Assembly: GCA_015519975.1 (NCBI GenBank)
Contig: WIAL01000006.1
Coordinates: 1-64,000, forward strand
From: Hydrogenothermaceae bacterium
GTDB taxonomy: Bacteria > Aquificota > Aquificia > Aquificales > Hydrogenothermaceae
Direction: 5' to 3'
Length of the DNA stretch: 64,000 nt
Position numbers and translations under genes: made by a program. Shown piece by piece: positions 1-8,308 of the stretch (position 1 is the stretch's first letter; every line of letters begins with the position of its first letter). A model generated the notes under the pieces. The model had not been told where the DNA came from. It saw only the letters and a list, made by a program, of their open reading frames with translations, and did no database searches.

Positions 1-279
1 AACAACATGTTTCAGCCCAAGTTTTTTTACAGCATTTGATATATTTTCTGGCTCAAAAGGGTCTAAAGGTTTTGGCTTTCCATGGGAAACATCACAGTAT
101 GGGCAGTTCCTTGTACAGGTATCTCCCATTATCATAAATGTTGCTGTTTTCCTTGAAAAACATTCTCCAATGTTTGGGCAGGAGGCTTCTTCACAAACTG
201 TGTGTAAATTAAGTGTCCTGAGAAGTTTCTTAACATAAGTAACTTCTTCTGATAAAGGCGATTTTACTTTTGGTTTCAT
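1..279 (-). CDS. lipA: Lipoyl synthase, 3' part outside window
   Basis: Radical SAM enzyme that inserts two sulfurs into octanoyl groups on lipoyl domains. The first 93 residues are visible and the frame runs off the left edge. The N-terminal auxiliary cluster motif [12 protein letters not shown] (residues 29-40) and the radical SAM motif CTRNCPYC (residues 55-62) are both present and together are diagnostic of LipA. The ATG at 277-279 follows an AAGGA site. It is divergent from the CoA-binding gene at 364, and the intergenic space holds a perfect AT palindrome. Target lipoylated complexes are not in this window. Confidence 0.95.
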   Translation of the reverse strand, partial: MKPKVKSPLSEEVTYVKKLLRTLNLHTVCEEASCPNIGECFSRKTATFMIMGDTCTRNCPYCDVSHGKPKPLDPFEPENISNAVKKLGLKHVV

Positions 280-311
280 TATATTATCCTTATGGTTTAA
301 ATCATCATTGT

Positions 312-337
312 TTTTATTTTAAAATTTTAAAATAAAA
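312..337. repeat. 26-bp perfect AT-only palindrome in divergent intergenic region
   Basis: Each arm is TTTTATTTTAAAA followed by its exact reverse complement, with no spacer. It sits midway between the divergent starts of lipA (279) and the CoA-binding gene (364). It could be a regulator site or a bidirectional promoter element (the arms contain TATTTT/TAAAAT-like -10 sequences). Only A and T are present, so chance and DNA-melting explanations are possible. Confidence 0.5.
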
Positions 338-363
338 GTAGCAAATTAATAAGAGGTGATAAC

Positions 364-783
364 ATGCCTATTTTAGAAACAGACGAAGAAATAAAAAAAG
401 TGCTAGATGAAAGTAAAAATGTTGCAGTAATTGGAATATCAAAAGATCCTTCAAGACCAAGCTATTTTGTATCTGAAGTTTTAAAAAGATGTGGGTATAA
501 ACTATTTTTTGTAAACCCAAAATATGCAGGTGAAGAAATACTTGGGGAGAAAGTTTACAAATCCCTTCTAGATATAGAAGAAAATATAGATGTTGTTGAT
601 GTATTCAGAAGGCCTGCAGATGTAAAATTTACAGCTGAAGATGCTGTGAAAAAAGGTTTTAAAACATTTTGGTTTCAGCCCGGAACCTATAATGAAGAGG
701 TAGCAAAAGAGCTGGATAAAAAAGGTTATAATGTGGTTGTTAATAAATGTATGAAAGTAGAATGTGCAAGACTAAAAGATTAA
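364..783 (+). CDS. CoA-binding domain protein (YccU/CoA_binding_2 family)
   Basis: 139-residue single-domain protein with a Rossmann-like fold of the CoA-binding family. The N-terminal segment VAVIGISKDPSRPSYFV (from about residue 20) is the nucleotide-binding loop typical of the family. The later IDVVDVFRRP and FWFQPG segments also match, as does a conserved Cys near the C-terminus (NKCMKVE). Length is typical of the family. The biochemical role of these small proteins is poorly defined; CoA or a related nucleotide is the presumed ligand. The ATG follows AAGAGGTGAT. It is the first gene of a run that continues into folE and queE. Confidence 0.85.
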   Translation: MPILETDEEIKKVLDESKNVAVIGISKDPSRPSYFVSEVLKRCGYKLFFVNPKYAGEEILGEKVYKSLLDIEENIDVVDVFRRPADVKFTAEDAVKKGFKTFWFQPGTYNEEVAKELDKKGYNVVVNKCMKVECARLKD

Positions 784-793
784 GGAGTAAAAG

Positions 794-1126
794 ATGATTA
801 AATTTACCAAGTTTTTTGCCATTACAATGTTTTTTCTTCTCATTTTAGCAGTAGGTTCTATGTATATAAGTATCGTAAATAATGAAGGGGTTATAAGACC
901 GGCAGCTGTTGTATTTTATACGATAGTGCTTTTAGGATATTCATTTACACTTTTTTATGTATGGAACAGGGAAAAACAGGTTGAGATTGAGCAAATAGAA
1001 CTTGAGAAAAAACTTGCTTTAGAAGAGTTAGAAAAACATAAAAATGAGCTTGAAAAACATAAAAAAGAACTTGAAGAAGTAAAGAAAAAATTTGAGGAAT
1101 ATGAAAAGAAAATAAAGGAGTCTTAA
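794..1126 (+). CDS. Small membrane protein with C-terminal coiled coil
   Basis: 110 residues. Two hydrophobic segments (about residues 6-27 and 37-57) form a membrane hairpin. After residue 60 the chain is almost entirely charged heptads rich in Glu, Lys and Leu (ELEKHKNELEKHKKELEEV), which predicts a coiled coil on the cytoplasmic side. This architecture resembles LapA-type membrane anchors, but I do not recognise a specific family. It lies 10 bases after the CoA-binding gene and directly abuts folE, so it is probably co-transcribed with both. Confidence 0.65.
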   Translation: MIKFTKFFAITMFFLLILAVGSMYISIVNNEGVIRPAAVVFYTIVLLGYSFTLFYVWNREKQVEIEQIELEKKLALEELEKHKNELEKHKKELEEVKKKFEEYEKKIKES

Positions 1127-2746
1127 ATGTCAATAGATGAAAATAAATTAAGACAATCTATAAAACTATTTCTAGAAGCTATAGGAGAAAATCCAGATAG
1201 AGAAGGCTTAAAGGAAACTCCAGATAGAATTGTAAGACTTTGGAAAGAATTTAAATCCCATGAAAATTTTAATATGACAGTTTTTGAAGATATTGGTGAT
1301 TATGATGAAATGGTAGTTGTTAGAGATATTCAGTTTTACAGCTTGTGCGAACATCACCTCCTTCCATTTTTTGGAAAAGCTCATATAGCTTATATTCCTG
1401 ATGGGAAAGTATGCGGACTTTCTAAACTTGTAAGGGTAGTAAATAAGTTTTCATATAGACCTCAGGTTCAGGAAAGATTGACAGCAGAAATAGCCGAGTA
1501 TTTGGAAAAAGAGTTAAACCCAAAAGGTGTGGCAGTTGTATTGGAGGCCGAGCACTTATGCTATTCTGCAGATACTGAAATATTAACAGATAAAGGATGG
1601 AAGTATTTTAAGGATTTAAATATAGAAGATAAAGTAGCTCAGGTTAATCCAGATACACTGGAAATTTCATTCACAAAGCCTGCAAATTACATAAAATATC
1701 CATTTAAAGGAATGATGATTAATTTTAAAAGTAAATCTGTAGATTTATTAGTTTCTCCAGACCATAAAATGCTTTACTCTACAGAATGGATTTTTTATAA
1801 GTCTAAAAATAAAAAATGGCTTTCAAAAAAAGCTTATGAAATTAAAGATATTCCTAAAATTATTATACCTCAAGCAGGAAAAATGCAAGGAAAAGAACTG
1901 AAATATATAGAGATAGAAGAAGACTACGATAAAGTTTATTTTGGAAATGTAGTAACAAAAACTAAAAAGAAAGTAAGAATAAAGGCTGACACTTTTCTTA
2001 AATTTTTAGGTATTTATCTTTCAGAAGGTTCTTATTATATAAAAGGCAAAAAGCAATATAAAGTTAGAATAGTTCAAAAAGCTAACACTGCTTCAGCAAA
2101 AAAAATAGAAGAAGCTATTAAAGAAATGCCGTTTAATTATAATGTTGTAAAAAGAAAGAATGGAACTGTTGAATACGTAATAAATTCTAAAATTTTGACT
2201 AAATACGTAGAAAAATTTGGAAAATCTAAAGATAAATATATTCCTGAATTTATTTATTCTTTATCAGAAAAACAGAAAAAACTATTCTTAGAGTATTTTA
2301 TACTAGGAGATGGATATTTGAAACCAGACGGTAAAACTTATCATTTTGTAAGTAAGTCAAAAAAATTAATAGATGGAATTCAGGCATTATATGCAACAAT
2401 TGGCATATCATCTACTGTATACGAACAGAAGTATAAAGATGGGAATGTATACTACAGATTAGAAACTAGAAAAGATAAGAAAGGAAATGATAAATATTAT
2501 TCTATAGTCAGAGAAGTGAAAGATGTACCATATAATGATTATATATACTCTGTAACTGTTCCAGAAGGTTATTTATTAGTAAGGAGAAACAACAAGATTG
2601 CCATATCAGGAAATTGTATGTCCATGCGGGGAGTAAAAAATCCAAGTTCCTATACTGTTACAAGTAAATTAACAGGTGTTTTCAAAGAAAATGAAAAAAC
2701 AAGAAATGAGTTTTTAAATCTAATAAATTCTCCAAGAAATATTTAA
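1127..2746 (+). CDS. folE: GTP cyclohydrolase I precursor interrupted by an intein
   Basis: Converts GTP to 7,8-dihydroneopterin triphosphate for folate and queuosine synthesis. The 539-residue frame contains two extein parts: residues 1-144 and 497-539. Joined, they give 187 residues, the normal length of bacterial FolE. Zinc ligands are Cys74 and His77 (in [11 protein letters not shown]) and Cys497 in the CMSMRGV segment. The intein interrupts the AEHL-CMSMRGV active-site segment, with the +1 residue being the zinc-binding Cys, so the precursor cannot form a normal metal site before splicing. Translation is continuous with no stop. queE starts inside the stop codon (TAATG), suggesting that this FolE feeds queuosine synthesis. 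Confidence 0.95.
   Translation: MSIDENKLRQSIKLFLEAIGENPDREGLKETPDRIVRLWKEFKSHENFNMTVFEDIGDYDEMVVVRDIQFYSLCEHHLLPFFGKAHIAYIPDGKVCGLSKLVRVVNKFSYRPQVQERLTAEIAEYLEKELNPKGVAVVLEAEHLCYSADTEILTDKGWKYFKDLNIEDKVAQVNPDTLEISFTKPANYIKYPFKGMMINFKSKSVDLLVSPDHKMLYSTEWIFYKSKNKKWLSKKAYEIKDIPKIIIPQAGKMQGKELKYIEIEEDYDKVYFGNVVTKTKKKVRIKADTFLKFLGIYLSEGSYYIKGKKQYKVRIVQKANTASAKKIEEAIKEMPFNYNVVKRKNGTVEYVINSKILTKYVEKFGKSKDKYIPEFIYSLSEKQKKLFLEYFILGDGYLKPDGKTYHFVSKSKKLIDGIQALYATIGISSTVYEQKYKDGNVYYRLETRKDKKGNDKYYSIVREVKDVPYNDYIYSVTVPEGYLLVRRNNKIAISGNCMSMRGVKNPSSYTVTSKLTGVFKENEKTRNEFLNLINSPRNI
1559..2614 (+). mobile_element. Intein with LAGLIDADG homing endonuclease domain in folE
   Basis: In-frame insertion of 352 residues (precursor residues 145-496). 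Splicing block A is [14 protein letters not shown] with Cys1. Block B includes [10 protein letters not shown] with His213. The C-terminal block is [10 protein letters not shown] ... IAISGN followed by Cys+1. The penultimate residue is Gly rather than the usual His, a recognised minority variant. Two dodecapeptide motifs typical of DOD endonucleases lie between: [11 protein letters not shown] (about 293-303) and [13 protein letters not shown] (about 386-398). Both keep an acidic residue near the motif end (Glu300 and Asp395), so the endonuclease may be active. Exact boundaries follow from the FolE alignment I know and from Cys/Asn junction rules. Confidence 0.93.
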
Positions 2747-3393
2747 TGGAAAAAATTAAAATAATTGAGATATTTGATTCCATAGAAGGTGAGGGTAGTC
2801 TTATAGGCTATCCTGTCACTTTTATAAGACTCGAAGGATGTAATCTAAGATGTAGCTGGTGTGATACTAAATACTCTTATGATACTGAAAATTACAAGTT
2901 GTTGTCTCTTTCAGAAATAATGCTTTTAATTAAAGAGTTTTCAAATAAAAGAGTATGTTTAACTGGAGGTGAGCCTTTTTATAATAAAGGCTTTAGGGTA
3001 CTTTTTGAGGAAATACTTAAAGAAAATTATTTTTTAATTGTAGAAACAAATGGAACATTATTTGACAGCATAATTAAAGAGCTTTGGGATAACTACAAAA
3101 ATAAAATACACCTAGTATGCTCTCCAAAGCCATTTAGTGATTTTTATATAAATGAAAAATTAATTCCTTACATTAAAGAACTTAAATTTATTGTTGATGA
3201 GTTTTTGAAAATTGAAAATATTTTAGATGTTTTAGATAATTTTAAAACCGATTTAAGCTTGATTTTACAGCCTGAAAGCAATAGACAAGATATGTTTGAA
3301 AAAGCAAGGAAGCTCCAGAAGGAGCTTTTATTAAAAAATAATTTGGAATTTAGAATAATTCCACAGGTTCACAAAATATTTAATATTGATTAA
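2746..3393 (+). CDS. queE: 7-carboxy-7-deazaguanine synthase
   Basis: Radical SAM enzyme that contracts 6-carboxy-tetrahydropterin to 7-carboxy-7-deazaguanine, the deazapurine precursor of queuosine. It carries the cluster motif CNLRCSWC (Cys32, Cys36, Cys39), with three residues between the first two Cys as in canonical QueE. The N-terminal EIFDSIEGEGSLIG segment and the GGEP motif (LTGGEPFYN) are also typical. The 215-residue length is normal. Its ATG overlaps the folE stop by one base, so the two are translationally coupled. QueD and QueC are not in the window. The 3' end overlaps the convergent ino1 by 4 bases. Confidence 0.92.
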   Translation: MEKIKIIEIFDSIEGEGSLIGYPVTFIRLEGCNLRCSWCDTKYSYDTENYKLLSLSEIMLLIKEFSNKRVCLTGGEPFYNKGFRVLFEEILKENYFLIVETNGTLFDSIIKELWDNYKNKIHLVCSPKPFSDFYINEKLIPYIKELKFIVDEFLKIENILDVLDNFKTDLSLILQPESNRQDMFEKARKLQKELLLKNNLEFRIIPQVHKIFNID

Positions 3394-4499
3394 CGTTCCC
3401 TTTCACCTTTTATAAATTCTTCTACCATTTCTTTAGCCTTCCAGTCAGGATATTGAATAGGAGGGTGTTTCATAGTGTATGCAGAAATTGAGTATAAAGG
3501 TCCAGCAATTCCTCTATCCCTTGCAATTTTTGCACATCTGATAGCGTCAATTGCAGAACCGGCGCTGTTTGGAGAGTCTTCAACATCAAGTCTAAGCTCA
3601 ATATTCATTGGAACATCACCAAACAATCTTCCTTCAAGTCTAATAAATGCTACCTTTTTATCTTTAAGCCATGGGACAAAATCACTTGGTCCAATATGTG
3701 CATTACCCCATCCTATGTCGTAACCAAGTAAAGAGGTAACGGCTTCAGTTTTTGATATTTTTTTAGTTTTAAGTCTTGCTCTTTCAAGCATATTTAAGAA
3801 GTCTGTATTGCCGCCCACATTTAACTGATAAGTTCTATCCAGTTTTACACCCCTATCAAGTAAAAGCTGTGTTAGCACTCTGTGGGTTATTGTAGCTCCT
3901 ACCTGAGACTTAATATCATCACCAACAACAGGTATTCCTGCATCTTCAAATTTTTTAGCCCACTCTTCATCGGAAACTATAAATGTAGGCATACAATTTA
4001 CAAAAGAAACTCCTGCTTTCAAACAAGCTTCAGCATAAAATCTTGCAGCTTTTTCTGCCCCAACAGGAACATAGTTTATTAAAACGTCTGCTCCGCTTTC
4101 TTTTAAAACATTCACAACAGTATCTAAATCATCTTCTGGAGCGTCAGAAACAACAAACCTTATATCTTCAGGATATTCATCCATATGCTTAGCATATCCA
4201 TCTAAAACAGGTCCTTTTCTAACAATAGCTCCTGTTTTGGGTACATTTTTATAAAAAACTGTTGTACAGTTCGGCTTTTCAAAAATTGCATCAGCAACAT
4301 CTTTGCCAACTTTTCTCTTATCAATATCCCACGCAGCTACAACTTCTATATCCCACGGCTTATATCCTGCTAAATCTAAATGCATTAATCCACTTGATTC
4401 AATATCCTGTTTTTCTCTGTAATAATGAAGTCCTTGAACTAAAGCACTTGCACAGTTTCCAACTCCAGCAATGGCAAGTTTAATTTTATTATCGGACAT
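3390..4499 (-). CDS. ino1: Inositol-3-phosphate synthase
   Basis: NAD-dependent conversion of glucose 6-phosphate to myo-inositol phosphate. The 369-residue length is that of the short prokaryotic form. The NAD-binding loop GVGNCASALVQGLHYY is at about residues 11-26. DDIKSQVGATITHR and LNVGGNTDF are further family signatures. Aquificales are known to make phosphatidylinositol-type phospholipids, so a lipid role is likely. The ATG follows AAGGAGGG. A TATAAT -10 is visible on the minus strand at 4530-4535. It is an isolated transcription unit, between queE (convergent) and the terminator of the upstream por operon. Confidence 0.92.
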   Translation of the reverse strand: MSDNKIKLAIAGVGNCASALVQGLHYYREKQDIESSGLMHLDLAGYKPWDIEVVAAWDIDKRKVGKDVADAIFEKPNCTTVFYKNVPKTGAIVRKGPVLDGYAKHMDEYPEDIRFVVSDAPEDDLDTVVNVLKESGADVLINYVPVGAEKAARFYAEACLKAGVSFVNCMPTFIVSDEEWAKKFEDAGIPVVGDDIKSQVGATITHRVLTQLLLDRGVKLDRTYQLNVGGNTDFLNMLERARLKTKKISKTEAVTSLLGYDIGWGNAHIGPSDFVPWLKDKKVAFIRLEGRLFGDVPMNIELRLDVEDSPNSAGSAIDAIRCAKIARDRGIAGPLYSISAYTMKHPPIQYPDWKAKEMVEEFIKGERER

Positions 4500-4548
4500 T
4501 AGAACCCTCCTTGATGTAATACAGAAACTATTATACTATAAAACAAAA

Positions 4549-4569
4549 AAACCCCCTAAATGGGGGTTT
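4549..4569 (-). terminator. Intrinsic terminator of the first por cluster
   Basis: AAACCCCC / GGGGGTTT, an 8-bp stem with a 5-base loop. On the minus strand it is followed by TTTTTGTTTT. It lies 36 bases downstream of the gamma-subunit stop codon and upstream of the ino1 promoter. Confidence 0.88.
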
Positions 4570-4604
4570 CTAAAAAGAGAATATTTTTAATAAAAACTGT
4601 AAAA

Positions 4605-5321
4605 TTAAGCTACTTTTTCCTGTGCAGGTGGTGGCGGTAAGAACGGTTCTAGACCCTGTGAAATAGCCCATTCTCTAGCCAAGTCATAAGCTGCAGATGC
4701 AGTAGCAAGGTTTTTCTCAATTAATTCAAGTTTTTTCTTGAACTTTCTTTCAATAGCAGAGTCAAGTGATGCTGTACCTCCAGATGCAACATATTTCTTT
4801 AAAAATCTATCTTTAATACCCTGTTCAATAGATTCTTTACTTACAACACCCATTGCTCCAAAAAGTGCACCAAGCATTGCCATGTTTGTAGCAAGCTCCG
4901 TTCCTGCTATTTCTAAAGCAAATTTAGTAAAGTCTTTAGATAAAACTTTAACATTTAAAGAATCTAAGAACTGCGCATCTTCTGTAGAAAGTAGATTTTC
5001 TTCACTGTTTATAAGAATAAGACCATTTTTCTTAATTCCAGAATAAAAAGGCATTGTATAAGATTTACCCATTGTAATAACCTGTGGGTGGAAAACCATT
5101 ATTACGTCAGGATAAACAACCTCTCCTCTATCAAAGATAGGTTCGATTCCTATTCTTGCATAACTTTCAGAAGGAGCCATCCTTTTTTCTGCACCAAAGA
5201 ACGGGTTTGAAACAGCGTAGTATCCTTCATAGTCAGCTGCTGTAGCAATAATATGAGCAGCAGTAACAGCACCCTGCCCACCAAGAGCAGGCATTCTTAT
5301 ACTTACTAGATTTCTTTGCAT
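4605..5321 (-). CDS. porG: 2-oxoacid:ferredoxin oxidoreductase, gamma subunit (cluster 1)
   Basis: Gamma subunit of a pyruvate-family ferredoxin oxidoreductase (POR/KGOR gamma domain). This domain helps bind CoA and completes the complex that reductively carboxylates acyl-CoA in the reductive TCA cycle. Markers are RMPALGGQGAVTAAHIIATAA near residue 8, FGAEKRMAPSESYARI and GTASLDSAIERKFKKK. It is paralogous over its whole length to the gene at 15491. The N-terminal ATG overlaps the beta-subunit stop (5321). It is last in the operon, followed by a terminator. The C-terminus ends in a proline-rich tail absent from the paralogue. Whether the substrate is pyruvate or 2-oxoglutarate cannot be decided from sequence by eye. 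Confidence 0.88.
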   Translation of the reverse strand: MQRNLVSIRMPALGGQGAVTAAHIIATAADYEGYYAVSNPFFGAEKRMAPSESYARIGIEPIFDRGEVVYPDVIMVFHPQVITMGKSYTMPFYSGIKKNGLILINSEENLLSTEDAQFLDSLNVKVLSKDFTKFALEIAGTELATNMAMLGALFGAMGVVSKESIEQGIKDRFLKKYVASGGTASLDSAIERKFKKKLELIEKNLATASAAYDLAREWAISQGLEPFLPPPPAQEKVA

Positions 5322-6181
5322 TATAATAAGCCCTCCTCTTTGTATTTAGCAATAACTTCTTCAGCTTCAGGAGTTTTATATTCAAAGAATTTAAATCTTT
5401 CTTTATCTCTTGATCTCATTTCATCAAGACCATCATCAGAGTTAAGACCAATTTCAAGGATACATGGAGTATAAAGATGAACGTATGTAGGTCCAACCTC
5501 TCTAGCTACATAAATAGCTTCTTTTATTACTTTCTCAACTCTTTTTGGAGAAGAAACAGTTAATCTTGCAACATAGTGACATCCAGAATCTATAGCAAGC
5601 TGCCACATAGGAACTTTTTCAAACTGCTTTCCTTTAGGAGCCATTTTAAATACATGTCCTTTAGGAGTTAATCCTGATTCCTGTCCACCTGTGTTTGCAT
5701 AAACCTCGTTATCAAAACATATTGTAGTTATTTTCTCTTGTCTAAAGAATGACTGCAGTGTATAGTCAAGTCCAATATCAACAGTAGCACCATCACCAGC
5801 AAGAACAACAACATCTTTAACTTTATCAGGGAATCTCCATTCTAAAGTTCTTTTAATTCCTGTAGCGACTGAGTTTTGGTTTCCAAATAATGAGTGAACT
5901 GTATGGAGTGCAATATGCGGAAACATTAATGAAGTACAACCTGTAGAGTTAACTATTATTGTATCTTCAGGATTAGGAAGTGATGCAAGTATATATCTTA
6001 AAGCTGCTGCTTCAGGACATCCTGCACAAAGTGAGTGCTCTTCAAGAAGCTCTTTTGCGACTGGTAAATCCATAACACCTCTTTTAGGATTTCCCCAGGT
6101 TGCATTTTCTTGAAGTGCAACTATCTCTTGTGGAACAATATTTTTAAATTCTTCGTTTAACTCGTATATTTTAAGTGACAT
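5321..6181 (-). CDS. porB: 2-oxoacid:ferredoxin oxidoreductase, beta subunit (cluster 1)
   Basis: Thiamine diphosphate-binding catalytic subunit, 286 residues. CAGC (residues 52-55) supplies Cys ligands of the proximal 4Fe-4S cluster. GDG (129-131) with downstream DNEVYANTGGQESG forms the TPP/Mg site. The family signature LTPKGHVFKMAPKGKQ also fits. The paralogue is at 16189-17055. It overlaps the gamma gene by one base and starts 6 bases after the alpha stop, so the subunits are translated as a block. Acting with alpha, gamma and a ferredoxin-like delta, it would fix CO2 onto acetyl-CoA or succinyl-CoA. Substrate is uncertain. Confidence 0.9.
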   Translation of the reverse strand: MSLKIYELNEEFKNIVPQEIVALQENATWGNPKRGVMDLPVAKELLEEHSLCAGCPEAAALRYILASLPNPEDTIIVNSTGCTSLMFPHIALHTVHSLFGNQNSVATGIKRTLEWRFPDKVKDVVVLAGDGATVDIGLDYTLQSFFRQEKITTICFDNEVYANTGGQESGLTPKGHVFKMAPKGKQFEKVPMWQLAIDSGCHYVARLTVSSPKRVEKVIKEAIYVAREVGPTYVHLYTPCILEIGLNSDDGLDEMRSRDKERFKFFEYKTPEAEEVIAKYKEEGLL

Positions 6182-6187
6182 ATTTTA

Positions 6188-7393
6188 TTACCTCCTTGCT
6201 GGAATAATTTCTAATACTTCTTTTACTATTGCTTCTTTTGGCATTGTCATACCACCTGCAACTCTAGGTGTTCCAATAATTTCTGCATCTGATTTTTTAT
6301 AAAGTGCTCTTCTAACTTCTCTTTCAAGCCATCCAACTACGTTAAATTCTGGAACAAATATATATTTTGCATTTTTAGTTGCTTCTAAAAGTTCTTCGTA
6401 AGGGAAAGGTCTAATTGTTTTGAGCTTTACAACTTTAGCTTTAATACCTTCTTCAGCTTCTAGAACTCTAACTGCTTCTTTAGCCTGAGATGCTGCTGTT
6501 CCACAGGCAACAAATACTATTTCAGCATCTTTGTCACCAAATTCTTCAGTTAATCCTTTTAAGTAGTGTTTTGCATAAGGTCTTGATCTTTCTATTGCTG
6601 CTCTAACTTCAAACTGCCAGCTTGCATGAGTTGCGTATGAAATGTAGTTAGATTTCATAACAAACGGATCTCTTAAAAATCTTCCTGGTGGAACTTCTGC
6701 ATCTATTGCAGGCATTGGGGCTTTATATGGATCATATGGTGGAAGTGCAATATCATCTGGTGGTAAGTAAATAGCTTCTCTTGTATGTGAAACAAAGAAA
6801 CCATCAACAGCGGTAATTACAGGAACGTGAACATCAGGCTGTTCTGCAACAACAAAACCTGCAAGTATCATATCAAAAAGTTCTTGAACGTTTTCTGCAT
6901 ACCAGATCATACATCCTGTATCTAATAAGAATGAAACCTCAAGGTTATCTGGCTGAATTGTTAAAGGTGCGTTAATACCCCTTGCCATTAGAACAAGCTG
7001 CATAGCTGCTCTTGTTCCAGACCACATTGGGAAGTTTTCCATTGCTCTGAGTGTTCCAGGACCTGAAGTTGTAGTAATAGTTCTTGCTCCAGCTATTGAA
7101 CATCCTGCAACCTCTGACATAACACCAAACTCGTTTTCTCCTCTAAAGTAAACACCTACATAACCTTCTGCCCAGAGCTCCCCAATTAAGTGAGCAGCTT
7201 CTGACTGAGGTGTAATTGGGTAAGAAACAGAAGCATCAACAGTTGCTCTTTTAACAGCTTCTTTAACTGCTTCTGAACCTGTCATAAAGTGTTTTTCTCT
7301 TGGAGCTTCAAAAAGTAAATAGTCAGGAGAAACTATCTTCTGACCAGCTCTATTCTTTTGCTCCTTAGATTCTTTATTTGCTATTGGACTCAT
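6188..7393 (-). CDS. porA: 2-oxoacid:ferredoxin oxidoreductase, alpha subunit (cluster 1)
   Basis: 401-residue alpha subunit. The pyrimidine-binding domain starts near residue 38 (TGSEAVKEAVKRATVDASVS, then YPITPQSEAAHLIGEL, with the catalytic-region YPITPQ motif). TTSGPGTLRAMENFPMWSG and the C-terminal transketolase-like domain (IRPFPYEEL) follow. The N-terminus has a charged extension (NKESKEQKNRAGQK) not seen in the paralogue at 17093. The ATG is preceded by AGGAGGT. It lies 24 bases downstream of the epsilon-like gene. No gene for a delta (ferredoxin) subunit occurs in this cluster. Confidence 0.9.
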   Translation of the reverse strand: MSPIANKESKEQKNRAGQKIVSPDYLLFEAPREKHFMTGSEAVKEAVKRATVDASVSYPITPQSEAAHLIGELWAEGYVGVYFRGENEFGVMSEVAGCSIAGARTITTTSGPGTLRAMENFPMWSGTRAAMQLVLMARGINAPLTIQPDNLEVSFLLDTGCMIWYAENVQELFDMILAGFVVAEQPDVHVPVITAVDGFFVSHTREAIYLPPDDIALPPYDPYKAPMPAIDAEVPPGRFLRDPFVMKSNYISYATHASWQFEVRAAIERSRPYAKHYLKGLTEEFGDKDAEIVFVACGTAASQAKEAVRVLEAEEGIKAKVVKLKTIRPFPYEELLEATKNAKYIFVPEFNVVGWLEREVRRALYKKSDAEIIGTPRVAGGMTMPKEAIVKEVLEIIPARR

Positions 7394-7417
7394 GATAAAT
7401 ACCTCCTGTTTAGATAA

Positions 7418-7990
7418 TTAAGCTAAACCTAATTCTTTTTTTACTTCTTTTGCAATTTCGATGAATTTCTCTAAGTCTTCAGAATGTTGATCTCTAACTG
7501 TAATCATTGCATCTTCATGACCTGCCATACTACACATTGCTATTGTAAAGCAGTCTGTTTCACTTCTGATAATTTTTAAAGCAACATTAGCATAGTGACA
7601 GTGAACACCTATGAATATACATGCTTTAATTTTATTGTGCCAAATTGTTAAGTTTGGATGGTTAGGGTTTATTTCTATATCCGGATCAATTTTTGGATAT
7701 TTTGGCCTATAATCATACATAGGGATGATTTTTGCATTTAAAACTTCAGCCATTTCTTTTATGAGCTTTGCTTTTTTCTTGGCTTCTTCATTCCATGCGT
7801 ATAAAACCTGAGGTCCCGGAAATATTGTAGCATTTTCTCTTGTGAGCATTGCCTTAGCTGCTTCTCTCATAGCTGTTTCTTCATCAACAATATCGTTGAA
7901 TAAGAGAGCTTTTCCAGGGGGTGGATTAAGAACTCCTTCATAGACAGCAACTGGATAAGGAGAGTATTGTGCTGGTCCTAATTTTGCCAT
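7418..7990 (-). CDS. Epsilon-like subunit of 2-oxoacid:ferredoxin oxidoreductase (cluster 1)
   Basis: 190-residue protein that leads the cluster, matching the extra subunit (PorE/ForE type) known from five-subunit ferredoxin oxidoreductases of Hydrogenobacter and relatives. It is collinear with the protein at 18293. Shared segments include EETAMREAAKAMLTR, FPGPQVL, YRPKYPKIDP and INPNHPNLTI. FIGVHCHYAN carries a His-Cys-His that could bind metal. No known fold is obvious to me, and its biochemical role is not settled. The ATG follows GGAGGAC. The promoter must lie in the 318-base space shared with the divergent dab operon. Confidence 0.78.
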   Translation of the reverse strand: MAKLGPAQYSPYPVAVYEGVLNPPPGKALLFNDIVDEETAMREAAKAMLTRENATIFPGPQVLYAWNEEAKKKAKLIKEMAEVLNAKIIPMYDYRPKYPKIDPDIEINPNHPNLTIWHNKIKACIFIGVHCHYANVALKIIRSETDCFTIAMCSMAGHEDAMITVRDQHSEDLEKFIEIAKEVKKELGLA

Positions 7991-8308
7991 AATGTCCTCC
8001 TATTGATAAAAATTTGTTAATATACTTATTTAGACTATTAATATAAATGAAAAAAAATATTAATTCAACTAAAAGCTAACTTTTAAAGTAAATGTATATC
8101 AATACTTTAAAAATGATTTTTATCAGGAAAATAAAACGCTGTTATATTTTATAATTCAAAATAATTTAAGGATAAATTTAAAGCCATTTTTTGCTTTATT
8201 TTATTTTTTTATAACGATGTTTTAAAAAATATTTATATATAACATTGTTATATAATTATATAAAATTGCTATAGCTTATATTTTTCAAAAAAATTTTGAG
8301 GTAAAAAT
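7991..8308. other. 318-base divergent intergenic region between por cluster 1 and the dab operon
   Basis: No credible coding frame. Very AT-rich. It holds three copies of the recurring 15-bp dyad (8132-8146, 8210-8224, 8238-8252), all nearer to dabB than to the por cluster, so it must carry the promoters of both operons. On the minus strand a TATATT hexamer lies upstream of 7990. On the plus strand several TATAAT-like hexamers lie at 8251-8275. I could not fix a start site for either. Confidence 0.7.
8132..8252. promoter_or_regulatory. Three 15-bp dyad operators upstream of dabB
   Basis: TAAAACGCTGTTATA at 8132-8146, TATAACGATGTTTTA at 8210-8224 and TATAACATTGTTATA at 8238-8252. The last is a perfect palindrome around one central base. 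The last two are 28 bases apart, start to start. The same AAC-N3-GTT core with A/T-rich flanks recurs at 19048, 19077, 22806 and 28774, always ahead of central-carbon operons. The binding protein is unknown. Confidence 0.6.

Noticed and set aside
2609-2620. Group I intron or frameshift as an explanation of the folE insert
   Set aside because: The reading frame is open throughout and the protein-splicing residues and endonuclease motifs are present, so an intein is the better explanation.
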